From assembly GCA_047974565.1 (NCBI GenBank), contig JBKECN010000030.1, forward strand, positions 62,001 through 126,000: DNA of 64,000 nt. The letters are read 5' to 3'. The notes beneath the pieces are model-generated. The model saw only the letters and a program-made list of their open reading frames with translations, made no database searches and had not been told where the DNA came from. The stretch is from JBDIAG01 sp047974565. GTDB taxonomy: Bacteria > Actinomycetota > Actinomycetes > Actinomycetales > CAWJMD01. Positions 1-9,655 of this stretch are shown here, piece after piece. Every line of letters starts with the position of its first letter. The stretch's first letter is position 1. The translations under genes were made by a program, and so were the position numbers.

Positions 1-565
1 TTCAGCGGGCCAGCCCCGGTATCCACTCCGACAACCTGACCTGCTCGGTCGCGGCGAATACCCGTCACGGCGGTGTCCAGATGCACCTGCGCACCATGGT
101 CGCGGGCGGCGGCGACCAAACGGGTGGTCACTCCGACGGGGCCGACGCCAGCGTCACCGGCCACCCACACAGCTCACTCGGGACGCTGCGGAGATTCGGT
201 TCCAGTAACGCGGCAGTGGCACCGTCGACGATCTCTTGCCCGGGCTCGACCCGAGGCGGTGCGTCGTCACTGCGCCATGACAACGAACCTGACCAATACA
301 CCGGCAGTCCTAGCAACTCGGCATCGACGCGTCGGTACTCCGTTGTCGCGGCTGCTCGGAGCGTCGCGGTCGCGCTGCTGAACGTGCCCGCGGATCTGAC
401 CCACGCGAAGGAGGGTGCGGTCACCCCGGCGCCCGCCTGTCCGGCGTCGATCAGTACCACGTCAGCTCCCGCTCGTGCCGCGTGATATGCCACCTACGCC
501 CCGACGATCCCGGCTCCGACCACCACGACCGGCGCCGAATTCGAGGCTCTCACACCGCCCAGCAT
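1..565 (-). pseudogene. Broken FAD-dependent amino-acid-oxidase-like (DAO) gene, 3' end off the window
   Basis: The minus strand from an ATG at 565 encodes the N-terminus of a DAO-family flavoprotein. An FAD-binding Rossmann motif (VVVVGAGIVGA) is cut by an in-frame TAG at 494-496. The same frame then continues as VAYHAARAGADVVLIDA and runs to about position 170. There the coding signal moves to another frame, which reads VAGDAGVGPVGVTTRLVAAA and on to the window edge. Two independent lesions (nonsense and frameshift) make a functional product unlikely. The family oxidises glycine, D-amino acids or opines, but the substrate cannot be judged. The gene borders the IS-rich segment to its right, consistent with decay beside mobile DNA. 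Confidence 0.75.
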
Positions 566-890
566 GACCGATCCGGTCAGCGAGACCGCAGTCGCGTCCT
601 CATTCTCAGGCAGCACCGGCTGTCCCCCGCCGCCGTGTCGTCACGAGTCGGGGTCACAAGCGCCGCAGGTACGCGACGATCGGGATGGGTGAAAGCCCTT
701 GTGTTCGTGGAACGTGCGTGCAGGTTCGTGGAACCAGCGGCCGCTCGTCTTGCGTTCGACATACCGCTGGCCGTTCTCGCGCATGCGCTGCAAGGCGTGG
801 TTCATCAGCGCTTCCGCAACGCCATCCGAGCGCTAGGCCTCGATCCGTGGAGCCGGCGTCTGGAGTTGGCTGAGATGGTGGTGACCTGAA
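566..890. other. Intergenic stretch without a recognisable gene
   Basis: About 325 bases lie between the broken oxidase gene and the degenerate IS1380-type transposase. Open frames here have no family resemblance and no ribosome-binding site. It may include the outer end of the insertion sequence, but I could not define terminal repeats. Confidence 0.4.
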
Positions 891-894
891 CCGT

Positions 895-2420
895 TCAGGG
901 TCGGACAGGGTGGAGTCGCTGGTCTGTCCAGCGTTTCCACGTGGGGTCTCCGGTCGTGCCTGTGCGGCGGGTGGATGGGTCAGGCCGCTGCTGGTGGGTC
1001 GAGTCCGTGTCCGAAGGCGTTGTGCCAGATCTGGAGCCACTGGAGGCCCAGGGCCAGTGCGTGGGTAGGTGGAGCACTCGCCGGCGTTGCGGGCGGGCGA
1101 TCCGGGCTGGGACGTTGAGGATCCGGGTTCGCTGGGTGGTCCGCGGGCCACGGCGAGGTGGTTGCCACCGAGGGTTCGGGCGTTGCGGAGCAGGTTGTGG
1201 GTGGTTGCCGCGCAGATCGCCCCACGCGCTGTTGGCAGCGAACCGGCCTGAGGGCAGGTGAGCGAGAGGTCTGTCGATCAGGTCGGCGAACACGGTCTCG
1301 ATGATCGCGTGCCGGCGGTGGGTAAGTCGGTGTCGGTGGTCGGCTCGGTGCTGTTGGTCAGGAACGGGTGGTGTCGCCAGACCGGGAACAGTTTCTCGAG
1401 CGTGGCGCGGTCCGGACCCGGCGCACCACCAGCCGGGCGGTGACCGGGTGGTTGGTGGTGGCGAACGCGGTGAAGGTGGTCTCGGCGACCTCGGCGTCGG
1501 AGACCGGTTCCCCGGTGTCCGGATCCAGGACCGCGCCGGGGTAGTGCACCGGCGTCCAGGCGTCGTCGGGGATCGAGGTGATCGCCCGGACCACGGCGGC
1601 GTTCTTGGCCAGGACCAGCGAGAACTGCACGCCTTCCTTCAGGCAGGCAGCCGTGACTGGGCCGGTGCCGTAGGCGGAGTCGCCGCGGGCCAGGATCCTC
1701 CCGGTCGCGCCCACGGGCGGTCCCGACGGCCTGTTTGACCATCGAGTCCGCCCCACGGCCAGACGCTGCCCTTGCCGCCGCGCAGCAGGATCCCGGCGAC
1801 CACCGGCGCCGAGGTCTCGGTGCTGATCGTGGTCGCCAACGGTGACAGTCCCTTGCGCAGCACCTGCGTCCCGGAGATCTTGGTGTGCCCGTAGCTGGCG
1901 CCCTGCTTGGCGTGCCCGAACACCGGCCGCAGCAACGAGTAGATGTCAACGAACGCATGCTCCTGGATCCCCGCAAGCAGGTCGCTCCGCTGAGCCAGGC
2001 TCACCAAATGCGCCCGCAACACCGACCCCCAACTGCAGGGTGTGGCCGTGGGTGAACTCGCGCAGGAACCGCCCCAACCTCGCCGGTGCGTACACCCCGC
2101 CGAACAACCGCTTCATGCCACCGGAGCGGACCACGTGCAAGCCGTCGATGCTGTCTGCACCTGCGGCCATCCCGGCGATCATCCAGGTCAACTTCCCCCC
2201 AGTTCACCCCCGCCGACGCGACCCGCAGCCCCACCGACGTCAACCAGACCCGCTCGGTGATCAACTCCGACAGGCCGGTCTGCTCGGCCAACGCCATCAC
2301 CGGCACTAGTCCCACACCCGACACGAGGCTCTCGTCATCGAACACTGGCGTGGCCCTTGAACCACAACTGCCGTAGCTCCACTTCCAGTGTCTTCTCGGC
2401 TCGACAGGATCAGGGGGCCT
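895..2420 (-). mobile_element. Degenerate IS1380-family-type insertion sequence; transposase broken by frameshifts
   Basis: Read on the minus strand from about 2375, three frames must be joined to recover one transposase. The N-terminal piece carries VFDDESLVSGVGLVPVMALA and ELITERVWLTSVGLRV. The central piece carries HAFVDIYSLLRPVFGHAKQG and GHTKISGTQVLRKGLSPLAT. The C-terminal pieces carry RGDSAYGTGPVTAACLK and FADLIDRPLAHLPSGRFAAN. These are typical of IS1380-type DDE transposases of high-GC actinobacteria. Breaks lie near 2190, 2010, 1740 and 1290, so the element is dead. The sequence upstream of the ORF contains AGTGCCTT, also seen in another IS1380 scar near 14.7 kb. Terminal inverted repeats were not resolved, so the boundaries are approximate. 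Confidence 0.8.
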
Positions 2421-2429
2421 CGACACTCC

Positions 2430-3048
2430 CGATTCTTCAAGCCCAGAAGGCACTCCCACATCCGGGCACGCCGAACCGAACCGCAGGACCGACTACCCCT
2501 CCACGGATCGAGGATACGAGCCCTTCAAGACATGGCTTCAGCAGTTCGAGATCCTCATTACCGAACAGCAAGAGGTGGACGACAGTACCGAGATCGGCAC
2601 CCCACGACACGTCGCCGCTGGCTTCCTCCTCGCCCGGCACCCACTCCAACGCCACCTCGAAGACCGGCGACATTGGCTACCTCCTACAGGCGACAAGGTA
2701 GCCCGCGACACCCGACCCCACTCCCCGGAACCGACCACCGCACAGGCATCTTCGACGAACTCAGCGACGACATCCCGAAAGTGCTTGCCGCACGCCATAC
2801 ATCGACTCTCGGCATCTTCCACCTCGTGGACATCCCTGGATAGGCGCGGGCCGGGTCGTTGTCAGTGGTCACGTTCACGATGAAGCAAACGCTGCCCCCC
2901 ACGGCGCCGTCCCGCAACGTCGTCGGCAGCGGGTGCTATTATACTTGGAGTTGCCCGGATGGGCGGCTGGAGTTAAGAGGTTCCCGAGAGGGCTTCTGGT
3001 TTGCAGATGGCGTCCCAAGTGCGTCGTCGCCAGCGTTCTCTCCTCCTC
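2430..3048. other. Region between IS1380 remnant and two-gene module; no confident gene
   Basis: Two minus-strand frames (about 2538-2822 and 2437-2673) could be joined by one frameshift into a peptide with a CMACGKHF zinc-ribbon-like stretch followed by FEVALEWVPGEEEA. Evidence is too thin to call a gene; it may be another fragment. The last 150 bases include an AT-richer patch (2936-2950, around CTATTATACTTGGAG) that could be the promoter of the downstream plus-strand module. Confidence 0.3.
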
Positions 3049-3063
3049 GCGAGGAGTTTTCTT

Positions 3064-4425
3064 ATGTCCACCGATTCACCGGTGATGCTCAAGTTCGAGC
3101 AGTCCACCGAGCAGGTCACAGGCAGCATTAAGCGCGTCGTCGGCTTCGTACGCGTACGCCATCTCGCTGGCCTCATCACCTCCGTCAACCTCGAGTCGAA
3201 CCCCCGGTCATCCAAGACCGGCGGCATTACTGAAGCGATCCTCGAGTCCCTTGATCGGACTCCCGAGACCTTCCCGTCGAAGACCAAGGGCATTCTGGTC
3301 GGCTGCTCCAGCTATCGTGCACGGGAGCGCCAGCGCTACGAGCTGACTTTCACGGAGCCGATCCTCGAGGGGATTCTCGACGGGGGGCACAATGCCCTCG
3401 CTGTCGGGCTCTTCATTCTCAGAGGCGCAGGAGTGTCCGATCGTGTCACGTCACGTATCAAGCTCTGGGCCGACTTCAAGGACGTCTGGACTGAGCAACT
3501 CGAGATCATCGAGCAGGCGGTTGTATCCAGAGATCTGCCCGAGTTCGACATCCTCATGCCGGTCGAGTTGCTCGTCCCGACGGAACCTGAGGATACTGCC
3601 GTGGTCGACGACTTCTCGGCTTCGCTACTAGACATCTGCGCAGCGCGCAACAACAACGCACAACTTCGTGCCGAGACGAAGGCAAATCAGAGCGGCTACT
3701 TCGAGACGCTGAAGGAAGTCCTGCCCGCTGGGATCGCGGATGCTGTCGAGTGGAAGACGAACGATGGAGGGCGCATCAAGGCTGCCGACATCGTCGCGCT
3801 CTCGTGGATTTCGCTCTCGCTGCTCCAACTGCCGAACGACGAAGACGGACGGCCCGTTGAGGCGCCGGTCCCGCAGAACATCTACCGCAGCAAGGGTGAC
3901 TGTGTCACGCGGTTCGAACGACTCATGAGCTCTCCGTCTGTCACTGCTTCCGAGGACGGCCAGTACCGCCGCACTCTCAAGTCGCCCCAAGTGCGCAGCG
4001 CCCTTCAGGTCACGGCCAAGCTGGTCGAACTCCACGACCAGATCTACGCGCGGTTCCCGGACGCCTACAACGCCAACGACGGCAAGTTCTTGCGCATCAC
4101 CGCCGTCAAGAAGATGAACAACTCGGACCGCAAGAAGTACACCAAGTACATCCACGAGGAAGTGGCGATTGCCATCCCGGAGGGTTTCGTCGTCCCTTTG
4201 GTCTACGGTCTTCAAGCCTTGCTGGAGGTGGACGCGACCGGCTGTGTGCGGTGGCGTACTGACCCCGATGCCTTCCTCGAGGAAAAGCTGAACAGCATCG
4301 TGGGTGAACACAAATCAGTGGTCGCGCTCCTGGACTACGACCCCCAGAAGGTGGGCAAGGCTCCCGAGGCGTACCGGATGGCGCGCATCGCTTACGAGAT
4401 GGAGCTTCTCCGCTCGCGCAAGTAG
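3064..4425 (+). CDS. AIPR/DGQHR-like protein, candidate phage-defence component
   Basis: 453 aa. The ATG at 3064 is chosen over an upstream in-frame start because GAGGAG lies about 8 bases before it. The N-terminal 120 residues resemble the AIPR (abortive infection phage resistance) architecture: N-P-R at 46-48, an I..xL...P..F..K.KGI stretch around 55-77, then ILDGGHNALAVG at 104-115, which sits where AIPR proteins have NGxQT and DGQHR proteins have DGQHR. The rest is soluble, without membrane segments, and ends in charged helices. It is followed 85 bases downstream by another intact gene on the same strand, and the pair is flanked by two dead transposases. The family call comes from motif layout only. 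Function in defence is inferred from the family and context. Confidence 0.55.
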   Translation: MSTDSPVMLKFEQSTEQVTGSIKRVVGFVRVRHLAGLITSVNLESNPRSSKTGGITEAILESLDRTPETFPSKTKGILVGCSSYRARERQRYELTFTEPILEGILDGGHNALAVGLFILRGAGVSDRVTSRIKLWADFKDVWTEQLEIIEQAVVSRDLPEFDILMPVELLVPTEPEDTAVVDDFSASLLDICAARNNNAQLRAETKANQSGYFETLKEVLPAGIADAVEWKTNDGGRIKAADIVALSWISLSLLQLPNDEDGRPVEAPVPQNIYRSKGDCVTRFERLMSSPSVTASEDGQYRRTLKSPQVRSALQVTAKLVELHDQIYARFPDAYNANDGKFLRITAVKKMNNSDRKKYTKYIHEEVAIAIPEGFVVPLVYGLQALLEVDATGCVRWRTDPDAFLEEKLNSIVGEHKSVVALLDYDPQKVGKAPEAYRMARIAYEMELLRSRK

Positions 4426-4510
4426 AGCTGGCTTGGCGGGGTGCCGACTCGAGCTCGGTGCCCGCCATTCCAGTCCCAACCCATCACGAGTGTCGAAGGG
4501 AGCTCAACCC

Positions 4511-6118
4511 GTGAGCGTGCTGTACCGAGCACTTTGGTCCGACCAGAGTCAGGCAGACCCGGAAGCCTTCGTTGACCTGGCAAGGGCCAGGTTTACGTGC
4601 TGGGCGTTGGACGATCTGGAGGCTGAGCCGCTTCCCGACGGGACGTCTGAGGTGAATCTCCCGCCTGACCGAGCCCGTGTCATTGAGATCCGGACCGTCG
4701 ACGCGCACGGGAGCACGGCGGCCGCGGTTGAATGCGTGACCCGCGATTCCACGTCGGGCCGTGACAGCCGCGCGACTGTGTGGACCACGGTGATGCGGGT
4801 CGTGGCCGAGGGTGAGGTCGTTAACGTCTGGATCGAAAACCGGGTCGAGACCGATGACGTCGCCCTGCACGTGCAGGTAGGTCGTCCACGTTTGGTCGAC
4901 GACCTACTGACCCTTCCCGGCAAGCCACAGCTCGCTGGCTCAGGGCTGTTCATCGACGTTCAGCCGATCGTGGCCGATCAGATCCCAGTACTCGTCGAGC
5001 ACCTCCGGTCGGGCAGCCGCAGCCTGCCCGTCATCGTGTGCAGCGAGCCTGGCGGCGAGCACGACGGACGGTGGCAGATCCGGGCAGAGCGGATCGCCAG
5101 GCGTGCGGGCGGAATCGCTGGCGTGTTCACGCTTGCGTCAGACGCCGTGACTGCGTTCCGCCGAGAGATCGGACAACTGGCCGTCTGGGGAGGAGCGGTC
5201 CGCACCTACATGCCTGGGCTCGTGAGTGACCCATCGGACGGATGGCGGCACCGCTACATCCTCGGCCATCTGATGGCCTCACGTGAGGACTCCATGATCG
5301 ACCGCATCGTGTATGGGGTTGCTCAAGCATCCACGCGTCGCCGAGTGCCAGACGCCTTCCTTAGATTCGCCACCCCTTCCGCCGGCGCGGAGACGAGCAC
5401 CGATTCCCGGGCCGGTTCTGCTGACGAGATGGAGAGGCAACGCGTCGCCTGGGAGGAAATGCTCGACGATCAGGTCGCCGAGACCAACGAGGCGGCGCGG
5501 GAGCTGAACCAGAAGCTAGGGCACCTCGAGCGGATTCGATCGGCTCTCGAGGAGCAAGGGCTCCACCATTTGTTCTGGGGTACGTTGTACGAAACGGGCG
5601 ACGACACGCCCGATGAAGTGCAAGACACCTCCGAGGCTGTCATGGCGGCGCAGATGTACCTGACGGATCGAGTCGTCGTCCACGGCGACGCAGCGAGACA
5701 ACTCGACGGCATCGATACCTGTCCACAGGCCTACGCATGGGGCAACAAATCGTGGCGAGGCTTCAGGGCGTTGGCAGCCTACGCAGAGTCGAGAGCATCA
5801 GGGTTTCGGGGCGGCTTCTGGGAGTGGTGCCGTGAGGGCGGGCCTTTTGCCTGGCCAGCCAACTCCAAGCACCTGTCGATGACGGAGTCAGAAACCGTGC
5901 AGAACAACGAGAAACTCAGCAAGTGTCGAGTTCTCCCTGTTTCGCGGGAAGTGGAGACGGGCGGGACGATCACCATGTTGAGCCATCTCAAGATCGCAGA
6001 AGGCGGCGGTGACCTGGCGCCCAGGATCTACTTCTACGATGACACCGGTGGGCCCACAGGCCAGGTGCACGTCGGCTTCGTTGGGCCGCACTACCTGATG
6101 CCGAACACGAAATCCTGA
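4511..6118 (+). CDS. Unrecognised 535-aa protein, partner of the AIPR-like gene
   Basis: The GTG at 4511 follows GAAGGGA with suitable spacing. An in-frame start at 4304 would overlap the previous gene deeply and is less likely. The product is soluble and mixed alpha/beta. Residues about 300-350 form a strongly charged helical segment (EMERQRVAWEEMLDDQ onward) that may be coiled coil. The C-terminus has a compact aromatic and glycine-rich block with PRIYFYDDTGGPTG and VHVGFVGPHYL (about 504-529). No nuclease, helicase or ATPase motif is visible. The large beta-rich N-terminal half (about 1-240) may be a recognition domain. It is probably co-transcribed with the upstream AIPR-like gene, so I infer a shared role, possibly anti-phage. 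I do not recognise the family. Confidence 0.6.
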   Translation: MSVLYRALWSDQSQADPEAFVDLARARFTCWALDDLEAEPLPDGTSEVNLPPDRARVIEIRTVDAHGSTAAAVECVTRDSTSGRDSRATVWTTVMRVVAEGEVVNVWIENRVETDDVALHVQVGRPRLVDDLLTLPGKPQLAGSGLFIDVQPIVADQIPVLVEHLRSGSRSLPVIVCSEPGGEHDGRWQIRAERIARRAGGIAGVFTLASDAVTAFRREIGQLAVWGGAVRTYMPGLVSDPSDGWRHRYILGHLMASREDSMIDRIVYGVAQASTRRRVPDAFLRFATPSAGAETSTDSRAGSADEMERQRVAWEEMLDDQVAETNEAARELNQKLGHLERIRSALEEQGLHHLFWGTLYETGDDTPDEVQDTSEAVMAAQMYLTDRVVVHGDAARQLDGIDTCPQAYAWGNKSWRGFRALAAYAESRASGFRGGFWEWCREGGPFAWPANSKHLSMTESETVQNNEKLSKCRVLPVSREVETGGTITMLSHLKIAEGGGDLAPRIYFYDDTGGPTGQVHVGFVGPHYLMPNTKS

Positions 6119-6148
6119 GTGCCAGTCTGTCGGACCATTACTGGCTCT

Positions 6149-7466
6149 TCACAATTGAGGGTGTAGTTGTGGTCTGAATCCGCTGGCTTCGAGCGGGCTG
6201 CGGGCGATGTTGTTGGTGATGTCGCGGAAGCCCAGAGCAGCGCTGCGTAGGTGTTCCAGCCGACCGTTGATCGCTTCTGTGGGGCCGTTGCTGGTGCCGG
6301 GCCGGTCGAGTAGGCGAGCACGTCGTCGGCCCGCTTCGTGAGTGTCCGTGCGAGGGTGATGATCTCGGTGAGGTTCTTCGGGACGCCGCTGCTGAGGGAG
6401 GCGATCAGCGTGACCATGAGCTCGCGGCCGCGTGAGCGGTCGGGTTCGCGGTAGGCGGCGATCATGGGCTGGTAGGTCCCCCAGGTCGCCTCGACCTCGA
6501 CTTGCTCCTGGGCCTGCGACAGCGCCGTGAGTCGGTCTTTCTGGTTGTGCGTGAGTAGATCAGCGCCGGTGTGCGGGTCCGCCGAGCTCGGTAGAGCGGG
6601 TCGCTCTTTGCGTCCGCTGTGGCCGTGCAGGCTGTGCTGAACCCGGCGGTGGCACCGGTTGAGGGCATCGCCGGCCAAACGCACGACGTGGAAGGGATCC
6701 ATCACGGTGGTCGCCTCGGGTAGTTCCTCGCTGGTGGCGGTCTTGAACCCGGTGAACCCGTCCATCGCCACCACCTCGACCCCTTGGCGCCACGCCTGGT
6801 CCCGTTCGGCGAGCCAGGTCGTGACGACCTGTGTGGGGCGACCTTCGACCATGTCCAGCAACCGGGCCGGTCCCGTCTTGTCGCAGATCGGGTCAGGTCG
6901 ATGATCATGGTGACGTACTTGTCGCCCTTGCTGGTGTGTCGCCAACAGTGCTCTTCCACGCCAATGACTTTCACCCCTTCGAATCGGTGCGGATCGGCGA
7001 TCAGGACCCGATTGCCTTCGGCCAGGACGGCATCGTTGGCGGTGTTCCTCGAGACCGCCAGAGCGTCGGCGATCCGGGCCACCGACAGGTGCTGACACGC
7101 GAGTCCTTCCAGCGCCTACCGCAGACCGCGGCGGGACAACGTCGCCCGTGGAGCGGCGGCCGTGCTGGTGTCCTGGCGCCACACATGCCCGCAGCCGGTG
7201 CACCGGTAGCGGAGGACCGTGACCAACAAGATCGTGGGCCGCCACCCGAACGGTTCGTGCGCCAGGGTCCGCCGCACGCTGTCCCGCACGTGGCCCTGGC
7301 AGCCACGGCGGCGGCACCAGGAAGCCGGCTTGACGACCCGACAAGCCAAGACCGCCCGGCCAGGTTCGAGGCGTTGCCCGGCAACTTCCAGCCCGAGTTC
7401 GTCGAGGTGGCAGAACCTCGTCAGATCGGCGCAGCCGAACCCGGGATCACAGGTAGCGTCAGACAT
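6149..7466 (-). mobile_element. Degenerate ISL3-family-type transposase
   Basis: The minus strand encodes an ISL3-type transposase in pieces. The N-terminal zinc-finger part (CRRRGCQGHVRDSV, RYRCTGCGHVW) runs from 7466 to about 7116. The helix-turn-helix piece (IADALAVSRNTANDAVL) then follows in a second frame. A third frame has the catalytic core with VEVVAMDGFTGFKTATSEEL, DPFHVVRLAGDALNRCHRR and the ELMVTLIASLSSGVP region. The expected C-terminus (INGRLEHLRSAALGF, then NNIARSPLEASGFRPQLH) lies in yet another frame and stops at 6149-6151. At least three frameshifts inactivate it. It abuts the 3' end of the AIPR module, whose stop at 6118 is only 31 bases away. Terminal repeats were not established. 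Confidence 0.8.
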
Positions 7467-7523
7467 GACGAGATCTTCCGGATGAGGCGTGTAGGAACCT
7501 TCATCCTCGGAAGACCTCGACCC

Positions 7524-7680
7524 TCACCTCGGCAACGAACCGATCGGCAGACCCCGCTGACCCAGGAACCGCACGATCAACCCCTCACCACCTGCAGATT
7601 CAGCACCCACCCGTTCAGATAGATCCGGTCCAGACACGAAGTATCCAGCCCCACAAGACCATCCAGAATGCCACCCGTGG
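7524..7680 (-). pseudogene. Frameshifted remnant of a conserved actinobacterial ORF
   Basis: The minus strand reads GLVGLDTSCLDRIYLNGW then VLNLQVVRG and a stop. A frame change continues it as GLIVRFLGQRGLPIGSLP. This resembles the N-terminal signature of a widespread actinobacterial protein of unknown function (…GLDTSxxDRxYLNxYVPNLQ…). Only about 50 codons remain and they straddle a frame break. It is a fossil next to the ISL3 remnant. Confidence 0.45.
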
Positions 7681-7920
7681 TCATCAACCTGGTCACCACC
7701 GCAGCCACCACCCTCCAGGGACCACACCAACCACACCGCCACGTCACCACGCAACCTGACCCGAACCTGGACGGTCCAGGCGGAGCCTGTGTAGTAGGTG
7801 GCCCCGTCACGCGAGCAACCTGGCCCAACTCCAGGAGCCGGGCGACTTCTGGCAGATACACCTCGGAACCTGGTGAGGTCCAACCACCCGTCGACGAACC
7901 ACGCGTCGATGCGGCTCTCC

Positions 7921-8577
7921 TCAGTAGCCGCCCAGCAGATTGTCGGCAACGGAGCGCAGATGTGTGCGCATCGCCTCCTCCGCGCCTTGAGGATCGCGGT
8001 CATTGAGCGCGTCCACGATCGCAGTGTGTTCTGCGTGGTAGCAGCGGCGGCGCTCAGGGCTGGAGGTGCGGCGCTTGAGACTTCCCCACACTGGCAGCGC
8101 CCGGGCGGAGTTCATGGCGTCGAACATGGTGAGCACCAGGCCGTTGTGGGCGGACTCGGCGATGGCGCGGTGCAGTTTCGCGTCCCACGATTCGAAGCTC
8201 TCGAAGTCATCGCAGGCGCCCCCGGCGGTAAGGCACTCGCCGACTCGGCGGAGATCCGTCTGGGTAGCGACGCGGGCCGCGAGGCCGGCCACGGCCGGCT
8301 CGATGACAAGGCGGGCCTGCATGATTTCCGCGGGACTGCAGTCAGCTGGGGCGCCGTGACGAACGGCCTTGTCACTGAGAAAGGTCCCGCGGCCGACGTG
8401 GCGCACAAGTAGTCCTTCGTCCTCAAGCTGGGACAAGGCCCGTCGGATCGCACTCCGCGGCGCGTCCAACTGCTCAACCAGGTCACGCTCCGTCGGCAAT
8501 TTGGAACCCGGCACGAGCGAGCCGTCCGCCACCCCGTCGTCCACGAGAGCACGCAGCGCCTGGTCCGTGTTCAGCAT
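7921..8577 (-). CDS. GntR-family (FadR/FCD) transcriptional regulator
   Basis: 218 aa from the ATG at 8577; a second ATG at 8589 is possible and neither has a strong ribosome-binding site. Residues about 5-70 form a GntR winged helix (GSLVPGSKLPTERDLVEQL, then SAIRRALSQLEDEGLLVRH and GRGTFLS). The remainder is an all-helical FCD ligand domain with D-x-x-LHRAIAESAHN and the H-x-x-H-x-x-IVDAL metal/ligand helix (YHAEHTAIVDAL). FCD regulators usually repress divergent catabolic operons and are released by a carboxylate effector. The divergent FAA-hydrolase operon starts about 145 bases away and is the obvious target. Confidence 0.9.
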   Translation of the reverse strand: MLNTDQALRALVDDGVADGSLVPGSKLPTERDLVEQLDAPRSAIRRALSQLEDEGLLVRHVGRGTFLSDKAVRHGAPADCSPAEIMQARLVIEPAVAGLAARVATQTDLRRVGECLTAGGACDDFESFESWDAKLHRAIAESAHNGLVLTMFDAMNSARALPVWGSLKRRTSSPERRRCYHAEHTAIVDALNDRDPQGAEEAMRTHLRSVADNLLGGY

Positions 8578-8720
8578 GCCGACAAGCATAACCAAGCCAA
8601 CCAATTGCAACCAATATTTCCGCACGAGAACCCTGGAACTTGGGTGTTGACGTCCACTCATGCTGCGTCTAGCATGGCAAAGGTCAAGAATTGGTTCTAT
8701 TGGTCTCGATTGGATCAGGC
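8578..8720. promoter_or_regulatory. Divergent promoter/operator with repeated CCAA/TTGG boxes
   Basis: This is the only AT-rich segment between the FCD regulator and the FAA-hydrolase operon. On the plus strand it carries ACCAAGCCAACCAATTGCAA and ACCAAT near 8591-8616. Near 8691-8713 it carries ATTGGTTCTATTGG and GATTGG. The same short box therefore occurs in both orientations, as expected for an FCD-regulator operator region. The exact operator is inferred. Confidence 0.5.
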
Positions 8721-9602
8721 ATGAAGCTCATCACCTACTCCACCGGTGACGACCAGCGGGTCGGCATCGTGGACACTGACCGCAACGTCGTTCGGGATGC
8801 CACCGACGCTCTGCCCAGCGGTGCCACCCTCCTCGATGTCATTGAGGGGTGGGAGGACTGCCGCGGTGCGCTCGAGTCCGCCCCCGACCTCCCGGAGTCC
8901 CCCCTCGACGCCGTCCGCATACTCGCCCCGATCCCCACACCCCGCCGCAACCTGTTCTGCGTCGGCAAGAATTACCGCGAGCACGTCGTGGAGTTCGGCC
9001 GGTCCGGTTACGACCAGCCTGACCGGTCCGAGGCTATGCCTGACGCACCGGTCGTCTTCTCGAAGGCCACCACATCGGTGACCGGCCCGTACGACGACAT
9101 CGACTCACACCCGAACGTCACCAGCGAGCTCGACTACGAGGCAGAAGTCGGCGTGATCATCGGACGCGGTGGACGCGGCATCAGCCGCGAGCACGCCTTC
9201 GACCATGTGTGGGGCTACACGATCGTGGACGATTTCACAGCCCGTGATCTGCAGCGAGTTCACAAGCAGTGGCTGCTCGGCAAGGGCCTGGACACGCACT
9301 GCCCGATGGGTCCCTTCGCGGTGACAGCCGATGAGATCCCGGACCCGACCGTCCTGAAGGTGGAGAGTCGAGTCAACGGCGAACTGCGCCAGAACGGCAC
9401 AGTGAAGGACCTGATCTTCGACATCCCCGAACTCATCGCCACTATCTCCGCCGGGATCACGCTCTTGCCAGGCGACATCATCGCCACCGGAACGCCCGCT
9501 GGCGTCGGCATCGGATTCGACCCACCGAAGTTCATGCATGCGGGCGACGTCATCGAGGTCTCCATCACCGGCCTGGGCACCCAGCGCAATCGCATTGCCT
9601 GA
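8721..9602 (+). CDS. Fumarylacetoacetate-hydrolase-family protein
   Basis: 293 aa; start ATG at 8721 behind GGATCAGG. The FAH fold is evident: FCVGKNYREHVVEFG, the metal-binding acidic cluster SELDYEAEVGVIIG, IVDDFTARDLQ, and the C-terminal TGTPAGVGIGF turn. The family hydrolyses or decarboxylates diketo acids from aromatic or sugar-acid breakdown, using a divalent metal bound by the E-x-E/D set. It is the first gene of a three-hydrolase operon (53 bases to the next start) opposite an FCD regulator, suggesting a late step of a ring-cleavage or similar catabolic route. The substrate cannot be assigned. Confidence 0.92.
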   Translation: MKLITYSTGDDQRVGIVDTDRNVVRDATDALPSGATLLDVIEGWEDCRGALESAPDLPESPLDAVRILAPIPTPRRNLFCVGKNYREHVVEFGRSGYDQPDRSEAMPDAPVVFSKATTSVTGPYDDIDSHPNVTSELDYEAEVGVIIGRGGRGISREHAFDHVWGYTIVDDFTARDLQRVHKQWLLGKGLDTHCPMGPFAVTADEIPDPTVLKVESRVNGELRQNGTVKDLIFDIPELIATISAGITLLPGDIIATGTPAGVGIGFDPPKFMHAGDVIEVSITGLGTQRNRIA

Positions 9603-9655
9603 CGTCGTCAACCCATAAAAGTTGCGGCGGACCACAATCAATGAAGAGAAGGATC

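Noticed and set aside
2388..2843. 151-codon plus-strand open frame beside the IS1380 remnant
   Set aside because: No ribosome-binding site, no domain, and composition like an out-of-frame reading.
3628..4311. 227-codon minus-strand open frame
   Set aside because: Antisense to the AIPR-like gene; the plus frame has better start signals and domain-like motifs.
6831..7622. 263-codon plus-strand open frame
   Set aside because: Antisense to the ISL3 transposase remnant, with no recognisable domain.
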